From: Anaerolineae bacterium
GTDB lineage: Bacteria > Chloroflexota > Anaerolineae > Anaerolineales > Anaerolineaceae
Assembly (NCBI GenBank): GCA_013178095.1
Contig: JABLXK010000007.1
Coordinates: 1-64,000, forward strand
Length of the DNA: 64,000 nt
Direction: 5' to 3'
The notes under the pieces are model-generated. The model worked only from the letters and a program-made list of their open reading frames with translations, was not told the DNA's origin and searched no databases. A program made the translations under genes and the position numbers. Below, piece by piece: positions 55,420-64,000 of this stretch (position 1 is the stretch's first letter; each line of letters starts with the position of its first letter).

Positions 55420-56301
55420 TTAACGGTTCATTTTTTCCGCGGTAATTTTCCGACTGGCTGGCTGCATCCGGTAGAGAGTAGCAAGCGCCAGGCAAAGGAA
55501 CAAGCCCGCGTTGATCACGCCGGCTGCCCCGACCACCAGTTTGCTGGGATTAATGAAGATCACGCTCCATACGCCGTAAGTATTGGCGTTAAAGAAAGCG
55601 TGCATGAACGCTGCCAGGATGGTGCTGCGGGTTCTAAACCATACGGCGCCCATCCAGACACCCAGACTGGACACCAGGATAAAGTGCAACAGCACGCCCG
55701 GGAACGCCTGGCGCCCATAGCCGAACCCCAGGATCAGGATCAGCGGCGTATGCCATAAAGCCCAGATCATACCGGAAAGCACTACCGCCCTGACCTGCCC
55801 CAACGGTTCCAGCGCCGGCAGCAGGAATCCGCGCCAGCCAAGTTCTTCCCCCAGGGAGGGAAGCATGTTCATAACCGGCGCGCCTGCCAGTGTTACGAAA
55901 GCCAGGGCAGCCAGCATGGTGCCTGCCGGCAGCGGCAGCCCGCTGCTTACGCCGTATTGAGCCATGAAAGATTGCAGGGTCAGGTCGGGCTTTTGGATAA
56001 AAGCCCAGGTAATGGCGTAGTTCAATACAAACATTAGCAGGATCACGGCATAGACTTTCAGATAGTCGAACGCTTTTCCCCAATTCAAGCCCAAATCCTT
56101 AAGCGGTCTTTTCATTACGATGGTCTGGGTGAAGATGGCGCTCAATGCCGGCACGAACATGGCAGCCGCGATCACCATTTGCGAATTGAGCAAGGGTGCG
56201 TCGTAGAGCGTCAGCCCCAACCGCCTGGCCGCGCAGGCCAGCAAGATGGTTGCGCCGAAGGTCAGCCCGATGAAACTGAAGAGCGCTTTTTTGTTGATCA
56301 T
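55420..56301 (-). CDS. CPBP family intramembrane glutamic endopeptidase
   Basis: LGEELGWRGFLLPAL, ALWHTPLI, HAFFNANTYG. Confidence 0.88.
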   Translation of the reverse strand: MINKKALFSFIGLTFGATILLACAARRLGLTLYDAPLLNSQMVIAAAMFVPALSAIFTQTIVMKRPLKDLGLNWGKAFDYLKVYAVILLMFVLNYAITWAFIQKPDLTLQSFMAQYGVSSGLPLPAGTMLAALAFVTLAGAPVMNMLPSLGEELGWRGFLLPALEPLGQVRAVVLSGMIWALWHTPLILILGFGYGRQAFPGVLLHFILVSSLGVWMGAVWFRTRSTILAAFMHAFFNANTYGVWSVIFINPSKLVVGAAGVINAGLFLCLALATLYRMQPASRKITAEKMNR

Positions 56302-56332
56302 AGCAATTTCCCGATTTTGATTGAATTGCAGA

Positions 56333-57031
56333 TTATAGATCCCGCCGGTGTTTGTTCTCAATCACGCGCTGCTGGATCTTTTCGCTCTGCAGCTCGCGCA
56401 GCGCGTCGCGCGCGATCCAGTTGGCGGTCTTGTCGCCCAGGGTCAGCAATTCATTGGCCAATTCAATGGCCGCCTTGTTCAAAGCCAGGTTGCGCTTGCC
56501 GATATTGCGCAGTGCCCAGTTCACGGCTTTTTTGACGAAGTTGCGCGGATCGCCGGAGCAGGTTTTGATCAGGGGAAAGCAGGCGATGAATTGTTGGTCA
56601 TCGGCGGTCTTGTCGTGCCAGGCCAGGCAGGAAAGCAGGGCAAAAGCAGCGCGCCTGACGAATTCCTCATCGCGCGTTGACCATTCGCGCACATTATCCC
56701 AGGCAAAACGCGTATGCTGAAAGAGGTTGTCGCACACCTGATCGCATACGTCCCAGGAATCGAAATCCTTCACCCAGGCTTCCAGTTGCTGCTCAGTGGC
56801 TTGTTCGGGAACGTCGAGCATGGAGGCCAGGACGCGCGCATCAGGAATGCCGCTCTGCCAGAGTTCGAGCGCCAACTGGTGATCATGCGGAATCTCTTTG
56901 GCCAGCTTGCGCAGGTCGGGGATGGAAAGTCCCAACCGCTGCTCGGTGCGGATGGCGAAGCGCGCCATGCTTTCCAGTTGATCCGGCCGGGCGCGGGATT
57001 TAAGGAGATCGAGAACTTGTTCTGTTTGCAT
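56333..57031 (-). CDS. DNA alkylation repair enzyme (AlkD-like)
   Basis: GLSIPDLRKLAKEI...LALELWQSGIPDARVLASMLD...FVKKAVNWALRNIGKRN. Confidence 0.88.
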   Translation of the reverse strand: MQTEQVLDLLKSRARPDQLESMARFAIRTEQRLGLSIPDLRKLAKEIPHDHQLALELWQSGIPDARVLASMLDVPEQATEQQLEAWVKDFDSWDVCDQVCDNLFQHTRFAWDNVREWSTRDEEFVRRAAFALLSCLAWHDKTADDQQFIACFPLIKTCSGDPRNFVKKAVNWALRNIGKRNLALNKAAIELANELLTLGDKTANWIARDALRELQSEKIQQRVIENKHRRDL

Positions 57032-57045
57032 ACCGGACTGCCTTT

Positions 57046-58125
57046 CTAAAACTTCAATTCTTGTGTTTTTCGCTCTTCAAAGAGGTCCCAGTAGATATTG
57101 TACTTTCTGCCGGTCATATCCAAAGCCAAAGTCCAGATGGTTTTGATTCCGGGGAAGTTCTGCAGGGTATAGGTTCCGGGCGCTGTCAGGATCCACAGAA
57201 TGCTGTCATAAGTGAATTTTTCCCGCTGCAGGGCGATGCGCTGCAGGGTTTCATAGTAACGAATGAAAGTGTTGTGGTACGGGATTTTTTTCAACACGGT
57301 GTCTTCACGCGCCAGTTCGGGGTCGAGATAGTGGTTGGTCTGGATCAAAACACCCTCCCTGGGATGGATCACCTTGAAGCGTTGGGCGGTGTGTTCCACC
57401 GTCGCCATGTTGCCGAAGCGATCGGCCAAAAAATATTTCTTCGGGCAGCAGGCCGGCACCCTTTCGAACACAGCCAGCGCGTCGTCCACCGTTGCGCAGG
57501 TCTCGGCTATCAGTTTCACCAGGTGGATGCTGGAAATGCCGTAAGCCCATTGTTCCGCAAAAGAGAAGGTGATGCCGACGTATAAACCCTGGTCGTTGAG
57601 GGCGTCCTCGGGGAGGAAAGCGCGGTAGGACGGCGCGGTCAGCGCTGGATCGACAATGCCGTAATCTGTCACCGCGAAAAATGCGTTCCGTTCCGAATTT
57701 TTCACCCGGTAGGCTTCGAAGAGATCGGCGGGAACCGGCAGCCAATCGTAATTGCGGCCTACGCAAAGCGCATCGCCCTGCCTACAACCAAAAATCGTAC
57801 AAGCCCTGCCCATCCCGATCATATTTTTGAAGAAGAAAATCTCGCCGGTAATGGCGCCATAGAGCGCACTTTGCAGGTCAAACCCGCCGCCCTCGGCTAT
57901 TCCCCTCAACTCTTCCAGGTACTCCGGGTAGAATTTTTCGTATACCCGCAGTTGATTTTTCAACAGCTGCGGGTCGATAGGGACCGGACTGTTCCCGGCA
58001 CCATTCTCTCGATAAACGCAGCCCATTTGCCGGCCGATTTCGTAGAAATTACCTTCAAAGGTTCTGTTAAGCATGAATTGTCCTCTTTGTCTTCCTTTGT
58101 ACTTGTACAAAAGAATTATTGACAC
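57046..58125 (-). CDS. C45-family autoproteolytic acyltransferase/linear amide hydrolase
   Basis: ELRGIAEGGGF...GRACTIFGCRQGDALCVGRNYDWLP; choloylglycine hydrolase/6-APA acyltransferase-like. Confidence 0.78.
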   Translation of the reverse strand: MSIILLYKYKGRQRGQFMLNRTFEGNFYEIGRQMGCVYRENGAGNSPVPIDPQLLKNQLRVYEKFYPEYLEELRGIAEGGGFDLQSALYGAITGEIFFFKNMIGMGRACTIFGCRQGDALCVGRNYDWLPVPADLFEAYRVKNSERNAFFAVTDYGIVDPALTAPSYRAFLPEDALNDQGLYVGITFSFAEQWAYGISSIHLVKLIAETCATVDDALAVFERVPACCPKKYFLADRFGNMATVEHTAQRFKVIHPREGVLIQTNHYLDPELAREDTVLKKIPYHNTFIRYYETLQRIALQREKFTYDSILWILTAPGTYTLQNFPGIKTIWTLALDMTGRKYNIYWDLFEERKTQELKF

Positions 58126-58255
58126 ATCTCATCCAGTGCAGGGATGATTAATATACCAAAACTATACTAACATAAATAAAATTATTGCGTGGAATTATTT
58201 TCAGGGGGGGGGTTCTTGGGGTGATCAAATAAAAGAGTTCAAGATAAAAAACAGC

Positions 58256-58342
58256 GGAGAGGGTGGGATTCGAACCCACGGTAACCAAACTGGCTACAAC
58301 GGTTTTCGAGACCGCCCCGATCGGCCGCTCCGGCACCTCTCC
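58256..58342 (-). tRNA. tRNA-Ser (anticodon CGA)
   Basis: GGAGAGGTGCCGGAGCGGCCGATCGGGGCGGTCTCGAAAACCGTTGTAGCCAGTTTGGTTACCGTGGGTTCGAATCCCACCCTCTCC; GTTCGAATC T-arm, long variable arm, anticodon loop CTCGAAA. Confidence 0.95.
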
Positions 58343-58409
58343 GTGTGCAGGGTATTATACATTGAGAATCGCCGCTCTGTAGGAGAATTTTTGCCAGTGA
58401 TTCTGATAA

Positions 58410-58446
58410 TAACCACAGATGAACACTGATAAACACGGATATTTAA
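58410..58446. repeat. Dispersed intergenic repeat (ACCACAGATGAACACTGATAAACACGGAT type)
   Basis: Related to 63305-63326 and, inverted, 63519-63537. Confidence 0.5.
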
Positions 58447-58536
58447 AAACCCAGCTCTTCGACTCGCACAGTGATCGGGATTTTGTACTTTTCGCTGAAA
58501 AGGATACTCGCGTCGCAGATTCAAACGCAGTTAGCC

Positions 58537-59331
58537 TTATTTTCCCTTCAGTTTTTGGCGCATGATGTTGGCGAAGCGCGTGCTGCTGATGGGATGATGG
58601 CTGAGAACTTCTCCCTGATAGATCAGGCAAAAAGAACCGAATGGGCTGGGGCAATTTTGTGCAGCTTCGAAATCAGCCATCTCCACCAGGTTGGCTTCAA
58701 GGCCAAATTCCCCTTTGGCCGCCTCCAGGATGGCTTTAATATTTTTTTCGGTATAGGGGCACTGGAACGAGCGCATGACCGTCAGGCCTGCGGGGTATCC
58801 GTCGGAATGATTGATGATTTCGTGCCTGAAATGCGGATTTTCAGCAGCTTCATCAAATTTCAATGCCAGCAATTCAAAATCGGGTTTGGCCTGATCGACA
58901 ACCAAGAAACCGTTCTTCAGGAAAATATCACTGCCGGCCATGAACGCGCTCTTGCGAGTAACCACCGCCAGGCCGGCCAATTGTTTTTGCCGGGCTTCTT
59001 CAACGATTGTCTGCAGCATGGCTGAAGCATAGCCATGATGCTTGCAGGTACTCTTGAATCCCACAAAGATGCAGTGGATGAACAAATAGCCTTTCGCGCG
59101 CACCGGCCGATGGACGTATTCACCGGGAATGTATTCCAGCATGCCCTGGTAACCTTCCGTTTTAGTTATCAAAGCTTTGATGCGTAATCCTTGGGGGTAA
59201 TATTGGCCAAACCACTGGATTTTGTTTCTGAGCTCCAGATGCTTAGCAACATCCTTGTAACCGCAAACACCGTAATCGGCAATGTTCTCCGGGGTTAGAT
59301 CGATAATTTGCGCATTGCCATCCAATTCCAT
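58537..59331 (-). CDS. GNAT acetyltransferase with YoaP-like domain
   Basis: GFKSTCKHHGYASAMLQTIVEEARQKQLAGLAVV; C-terminal CPSPFGSFCLIYQGEVLSHHPISSTRF. Confidence 0.8.
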   Translation of the reverse strand: MELDGNAQIIDLTPENIADYGVCGYKDVAKHLELRNKIQWFGQYYPQGLRIKALITKTEGYQGMLEYIPGEYVHRPVRAKGYLFIHCIFVGFKSTCKHHGYASAMLQTIVEEARQKQLAGLAVVTRKSAFMAGSDIFLKNGFLVVDQAKPDFELLALKFDEAAENPHFRHEIINHSDGYPAGLTVMRSFQCPYTEKNIKAILEAAKGEFGLEANLVEMADFEAAQNCPSPFGSFCLIYQGEVLSHHPISSTRFANIMRQKLKGK

Positions 59332-59561
59332 GGGTTTCTCCCTCATCATGTTCTGTTTATCGTTAGGATAACATGAATCATGATTCATATTGTAAGTTTG
59401 AGAAATGCACGATGCAATTCCACCTAATTTTCACCCATAAATAGTTCGCGTTACAAATGAGGGGGGTATATTATTGCTTGAGATTGCCACGCCCGTCTGT
59501 CCTTCGATAGACTCAACGTAAGCGGCGCGTGCGCAATGACAAATAAAAATAATCTAATGAT

Positions 59562-59715
59562 CGTAGGTTGGGTTGGAACCGCACCAACCCAACAGATCCA
59601 TAAAAAATAAAAGAGTTGGGTTTCGCTGTGCTCCGCATTATGCGGCTGGAAGCCGCTATTGCAGAGTATCTCCGCTCAATACGCTGTATTGAGCTTCGAC
59701 GCTCAACCCAACCTA
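59562..59715. mobile_element. MITE-like element
   Basis: 13-bp TIRs GTAGGTTGGGTTG (59563-59575)/CAACCCAACCTAC (59704-59716); flanking direct repeats CTAATGAT at 59554-59561 and 59716-59723. Confidence 0.7.
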
Positions 59716-59725
59716 CTAATGATTT

Positions 59726-60883
59726 TTAATAATTTGTGAACACGTGTGTGATGGCGGTGGAGGCGGGGCCGCCCAGGGCTTGCAGGACGGCTGTGCGCAC
59801 ATCCGGCACCTGGTTCCCGCCAGCCTGCCCGCGCAACTGCATCACGGCTTCGACCGCCTGGTAAACGCCGGCCGCGCCCAGCGGAAAACCGCGCGCCTTA
59901 TTGCCGCCCATGGTCAGCAGCGGCAGCCTGCCCCTGGAGCTCAGGTCGTTTTCCTGCAGCCAGCGCCAGCCCTCGCCGCGCGCGGCAAACCCGCAGGCTT
60001 CCAGCGTTAAAACTCCATAGATGGAGGCGGCATCCCATAATTCGAAAAAGCTCACGCCGTCCCAATCCAGGTTCGCGTTCTGCAGCGCTTTGAGCACGGA
60101 TTGCGCGGCGGCGTTGAACGCCAGCGGATCGGGGCGGTCGTGCAGCGCCAGGGCATCGATGGATATGGTGGAGGAGGCGATACGCACCGGTTTCACCTGT
60201 CGGCTGCGGAAGAGCACCTTGTCGCTGACCAACAGCAGGGCAGCCGCCCCATCTGCATAGGGAGCCACGTCATACAGGTTGAGCGGGTCGCACACCAGCG
60301 GCGCGCGGTCGTAGGCTGCCTGGTCAATTGCCTTGCGGTACATGGCGTGCGGGTTATGCACGGCGTTGGCGTGCGCCAGCAGCGGCAGGACAGAGAAAGC
60401 GGCACGGGGAGCCTGGTAAAGGTCCAGATAGCGCTGCATAAGCATGCCCGCCAACCCGTTGGGGGTCAGGCCCTGCGTACTCTCGAAATCGAAATCAGCA
60501 GCTTGCGCCACGATCCCGTCCACTTCCGGGCCGACCATGTCGGTGTATTTTTCCACGCCCACTACCAGGGCGGATTCCACCAGGCCGGATTTAATTGCCA
60601 GGTAGCCCAGGCGCAGGGCGGCTGCGCCGGAAGCCTCGCCGGCTTCGGTTGTGAAGGTTTCAATGCCCTGCAAACCGATGTCGCTGGCCAGGCGCCCGCC
60701 CAAATTGGCCTGCTGCGAAAGAGAGGACGCCAGCAGGTTGCCCACGTACATGGCCTGCGGACGCATTACGCCCGCCTCGCGCATGGCCGCCAGCATAGCT
60801 TTGGAGGCCAGATTTTCCAGGGTAAGCTCCCAATGCTCCCCCACCGGAACGGCGCCGACTCCCGCAATGATGACTTCGCTCAC
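59726..60883 (-). CDS. Thiolase (acetyl-CoA C-acetyltransferase, archaeal/SCP2-like)
   Basis: EAGEASGAAALRLGYLAIKSGLVESALVVGVEKYTD; FFELWDAASIYGVL; GGNKARGFPLGAAGVYQAVEA. Confidence 0.88.
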   Translation of the reverse strand: MSEVIIAGVGAVPVGEHWELTLENLASKAMLAAMREAGVMRPQAMYVGNLLASSLSQQANLGGRLASDIGLQGIETFTTEAGEASGAAALRLGYLAIKSGLVESALVVGVEKYTDMVGPEVDGIVAQAADFDFESTQGLTPNGLAGMLMQRYLDLYQAPRAAFSVLPLLAHANAVHNPHAMYRKAIDQAAYDRAPLVCDPLNLYDVAPYADGAAALLLVSDKVLFRSRQVKPVRIASSTISIDALALHDRPDPLAFNAAAQSVLKALQNANLDWDGVSFFELWDAASIYGVLTLEACGFAARGEGWRWLQENDLSSRGRLPLLTMGGNKARGFPLGAAGVYQAVEAVMQLRGQAGGNQVPDVRTAVLQALGGPASTAITHVFTNY

Positions 60884-60889
60884 GATACC

Positions 60890-61963
60890 CTACCTCATCG
60901 CGATCTTGCCGCGGTAGCGGACATAAGTGGCGTAATCGATCTCCACACGCCGTGCGATATATTGGGCAGTCGAGGTCGCCAAAGACCGGTACTTCTCCAA
61001 CCGATCGGTTACGCGCAAATCCAGCGCGTCAGAACCGGCGCCGGAACCGTAGGAGACCACCAGGATGCGGTCGCCCGCTTTGGCCTCGTCCAGCACGGCA
61101 GTAAGGCCAATGGGGGAAGCCGCCGCGTAGGTATTGCCGATCATCGGCGCCAGCAGCCCGGTTTTGATTTGCTCCGCGCTAAAACCCAACTGCTTGGCCA
61201 CTCGTTGGGGAAACTTGGTATTGGGTTGATGGAAAACGGCGTAGGCATAATCGGCCGCCGTGGTGCCGCTGGCTTCCATCATGGTTTTGGCTGCCGTGGA
61301 AACGTGCTTGAAGTATGCCGGTTCACCGGTGAAGCGCTGGCCGTGTTCGGGGTAATGCTGGTAGGCGCGCCGCCAGAAATCGGGGGTATCCGTAACAAAA
61401 GAATAGGTGGAAATGATCTCGACCAGCGATTCTTCAGCCGGCCCCAGGATAAAGGCAGCCGCGCCGGCCGCGGCGGTGTATTCCAGCGCGTCACCGGGCT
61501 TGCCCTGCGCGGTATCCGCGCCGACAGCCAGGGCGTAATCGCCCATGCCGGAACCCACCAGCGCAATGGCCATCACCATGGCTTCCGTGCCGGCTTTGCA
61601 GGCGAATTCCATGTCGGCCGCCTGGATGTTGGGCGCAGTGCCGATAGCTTCCGCTACGATGGTGGAGCTGGGTTTGACCGCGTAAGGATGCGATTCCGAG
61701 CCCACCCAAACCGCGCGCAGCTTGCGCGGATCGAGGGCGGAACGCGCCAAGGCGTTGCGCGCTGCTTCGATGGACATGGTGACCGTGTCTTCGTCTAAAC
61801 CGGGGACGGATTTCTCCTTAATCGGCAGGCCCTCGTCCGAACCGCCCCACATGCGCGCCACTTCCGTGGCGGGCAGGCGGTACTGCGGCACGTAAGCGCC
61901 GTAGCCAACAATGCCCACCGGGCGGTTTGGTTTTAACAGCAAAGAATTCGATTCAGGGTTCAC
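60890..61963 (-). CDS. Hydroxymethylglutaryl-CoA synthase (archaeal-type)
   Basis: [74 protein letters not shown]. Confidence 0.9.
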   Translation of the reverse strand: MNPESNSLLLKPNRPVGIVGYGAYVPQYRLPATEVARMWGGSDEGLPIKEKSVPGLDEDTVTMSIEAARNALARSALDPRKLRAVWVGSESHPYAVKPSSTIVAEAIGTAPNIQAADMEFACKAGTEAMVMAIALVGSGMGDYALAVGADTAQGKPGDALEYTAAAGAAAFILGPAEESLVEIISTYSFVTDTPDFWRRAYQHYPEHGQRFTGEPAYFKHVSTAAKTMMEASGTTAADYAYAVFHQPNTKFPQRVAKQLGFSAEQIKTGLLAPMIGNTYAAASPIGLTAVLDEAKAGDRILVVSYGSGAGSDALDLRVTDRLEKYRSLATSTAQYIARRVEIDYATYVRYRGKIAMR

Positions 61964-63240
61964 TTGGCCCTCCAGCTTTCGATAATTTCCAGGGCGCGTT
62001 GAATGTGGATCTTGCCCTCGTTGATCATTTGCTCCGATACGGCCGCCACCATGTCCTCCGGCGCACCGGCCGCAATTGCCACCTGGCGGGCATGCAGCGC
62101 CATGTGCCCGCGCTGAATGCCTTCGGTCGCCAGGGCGCGCAGTGCGCCCAGGTTTTGCGCCAGCCCGACCGAAACGATCACCTCGGCCAGTTCGGCGGCG
62201 GTCTTCACACCCATTAATTGGATGGCCGCGGCCGCGCCTTTGTGCACGCGCGTGGCCCCGCCTACGATCCCGACCGCCATGGGCATTTCCAGGCTGCCCA
62301 GCAGGCTGCCGTCCTCACCCTTTGACCAGGTACTCAGGCTGGTGTAACGCCCGCTGCGGGCGGCGTAGGCGTGCGCGCCGGCTTCCACCGCGCGCCAGTC
62401 GTTTCCGGTGGCAATCACCACCGCGTCCACGCCGTTCATGATGCCCTTGTTATGGGTGGCCGCGCGGTAAGGGTCCGCCGCGGCGAATGCCCAGGCTTCA
62501 ATGATGCGATCACGCACTTCGGCTCCCGTGTAATTGTTGAATGCCAGCGCCTCTTCCGGGATGCGGCATTGCGCGCGCGCCAGCCGGCGGTCCGCCAGGT
62601 TGGACAGGATGCGCAGCAGCACACGCCCGCCGCTGATGCGTTCGACCTGCGGCGCCAGGCGTTCCAGGGCGGTATTAATGGCGTTGGCGCCCATGGCGTC
62701 GCGCACGTCCATGATCAGGTGCAGCACGAGGAACGGCCCGATGGGCGATTTCTCGATCAGGCGCACCTGCAAATCGCGCGCGCCGCCGCCCAGCTTGAGC
62801 AGCAGCGGATCGATCTGGTTCGCTTCCGCCAGCAAGCCCTCACGCTGGGCTTCCAGGGCAGCTTTAGCCTGCTGCAGGTCGGGGACATCCAGCACTTGCA
62901 TCTGCCCGATCATCTCGGGAGCAGTTGCGGAAGCAGTGAAACCGCCGCCGGCGCGCGCCAGGCGCGCCATGAAAGAAGCAGCCGCCACCACCGAGGGTTC
63001 TTCGATCACCATCGGCACAGGTACTTCCCGCCCATTGATGAGGAAATGCTGCGCAACGCCCATGGGCAGGGCGTACGTACCCACCACATTTTCGATCATG
63101 TGATCGGCCTGCGCCAGGTTTAGTCCGTCCGCTCCGCTCAGCGCATCCAGCGCGGACTGATCCAGCGAGGTTTGCTCCGCCAGCTGCGCCAGGCGTTCGG
63201 CCGGGGTCATTTCGTAAAATTTCTTGTTATATTCTTCCAT
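61960..63240 (-). CDS. mvaA: Hydroxymethylglutaryl-CoA reductase (class II-like)
   Basis: [102 protein letters not shown]. Confidence 0.93.
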   Translation of the reverse strand: MEEYNKKFYEMTPAERLAQLAEQTSLDQSALDALSGADGLNLAQADHMIENVVGTYALPMGVAQHFLINGREVPVPMVIEEPSVVAAASFMARLARAGGGFTASATAPEMIGQMQVLDVPDLQQAKAALEAQREGLLAEANQIDPLLLKLGGGARDLQVRLIEKSPIGPFLVLHLIMDVRDAMGANAINTALERLAPQVERISGGRVLLRILSNLADRRLARAQCRIPEEALAFNNYTGAEVRDRIIEAWAFAAADPYRAATHNKGIMNGVDAVVIATGNDWRAVEAGAHAYAARSGRYTSLSTWSKGEDGSLLGSLEMPMAVGIVGGATRVHKGAAAAIQLMGVKTAAELAEVIVSVGLAQNLGALRALATEGIQRGHMALHARQVAIAAGAPEDMVAAVSEQMINEGKIHIQRALEIIESWRAK

Positions 63241-63304
63241 TTTTAGATTGTAGATGATACAAGCCGCCGGCTTGCAAAAACTATCAGAATATTAACAGGG
63301 ATTT

Positions 63305-63326
63305 TAACCACAGGTGAACACAGATT
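63305..63326. repeat. Dispersed intergenic repeat copy
   Basis: TAACCACAGGTGAACACAGAT, related to 58410-58446. Confidence 0.4.
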
Positions 63327-63518
63327 AGGGATAGCTCCCTCTCCGGTTTATACGCCTTGAGGAGAAGGCAAAAAACCTTCCACTTCCAGCCGAGATTCTT
63401 CCCTCGCTGCGCGAGGTCAGAATGACAGTATCTGGCGGGAATGGAATCTCATCCTACCGATTACACAAGAAAGACAGATAAAAGTGAGTCATCTATGTTC
63501 ATCAATTATGAAACAATC

Positions 63519-63537
63519 ATCTGCGTTTATCCGTGTA
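63519..63537. repeat. Dispersed intergenic repeat, inverted copy
   Basis: CATCTGCGTTTATCCGTGT. Confidence 0.4.
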
Positions 63538-63641
63538 AGAAAGCAGCCTTTCAACCAAGTAGTACACATGAATGGGTGCTCTAGAAACATTTGGGGAGAG
63601 GTAAAATAACCATAGCACTACAGAATTAGAATGGAGTAAAA

Positions 63642-64000
63642 ATGAGAGATCCGCGCATCGATAAATTGGCTGACCTGTTGGTGGATTACAGCGTCAAAGT
63701 TCAGCCCAAACAAAAAGTCCTGATCCACGGCGAGTTGGGCAGCGAACCCTTGATATCCGCCTGTTTCAAGAAATGCCTGCAAGCCGGCGCGTATCCATTC
63801 GCCGTACCGTACATTGCCGACTGGGTGGAAAGCACCCTGCGCTACGGCAGCCCCGAGCAATACGCCGAGGTTTACCGCCCCTTCAAGGAAATGTACGAAA
63901 CCTACGACGCGCGTATCCGCATCCTGGGCGAGTTGAATACCAAAGAGCTTTCCCAGTTCGACCCGGCCAAAGTCTCGCAATTTTTTGGCGTCAACGGCGA
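63642..64000 (+). CDS. M29-family aminopeptidase, truncated by window end
   Basis: MRDPRIDKLADLLVDYSVKVQPKQKVLIHGELGSEPLISACFKKCLQAGAYPF; open to position 64000, no stop; preceded by GGAG. Manual translation. Confidence 0.8.
   Translation, partial: MRDPRIDKLADLLVDYSVKVQPKQKVLIHGELGSEPLISACFKKCLQAGAYPFAVPYIADWVESTLRYGSPEQYAEVYRPFKEMYETYDARIRILGELNTKELSQFDPAKVSQFFGVNG

Noticed and set aside
58204-58212. Poly-G tract (9 G) near tRNA-Ser, possible phase-variable tract
   Set aside because: Intergenic, no downstream reading frame or promoter spacing it would affect; possibly a homopolymer sequencing artefact.
60101-61798. 565-aa plus-strand ORF
   Set aside because: Antisense to the clearly recognisable HMG-CoA synthase and thiolase genes; low-complexity His/Gly/Arg-rich translation typical of shadow ORFs.
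1-64000. CRISPR arrays, prophage, toxin-antitoxin or restriction-modification islands
   Set aside because: No regularly spaced repeats, cas-like, phage structural, or recognisable defence gene translations seen.

Overview
This 64 kb window looks like a bacterial chromosome segment, probably Chloroflexota/Anaerolineae-like (taxonomy is inference from gene content only). It is mostly housekeeping and metabolic genes. I found no prophage and no CRISPR array. Main blocks: (1) a glycerol utilisation locus (glpK, GlpA-like and GlpB-like oxidoreductases, DUF1667 protein); (2) four GGDEF diguanylate cyclases; (3) a fructose-type PTS EIIA/EIIB/EIIC locus with a DeoR regulator, class III aminotransferase, HxlB-like isomerase and divergent zinc alcohol dehydrogenase; (4) a sugar or amino-sugar locus with split transketolase, GlmS-like SIS protein, sn-glycerol-1-phosphate dehydrogenase, NagA, tandem HAD phosphatases, UPF0309 SIS protein and GntR regulator, in which two divergent promoter regions share an operator-like sequence; (5) an FMN riboswitch upstream of an ABC transporter, pointing to flavin uptake (RibXY-type); (6) an upper mevalonate pathway operon (HMG-CoA reductase, HMG-CoA synthase, thiolase) with a MITE-like element abutting its 3' end; (7) one tRNA-Ser(CGA). 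The most novel-looking item is an unannotated transcription unit at about 49227-49570: promoter, structured leader, 30-aa membrane peptide ORF with a good RBS, further hairpins and a terminator. All family calls come from reading the sequence and translations; no database search was possible.
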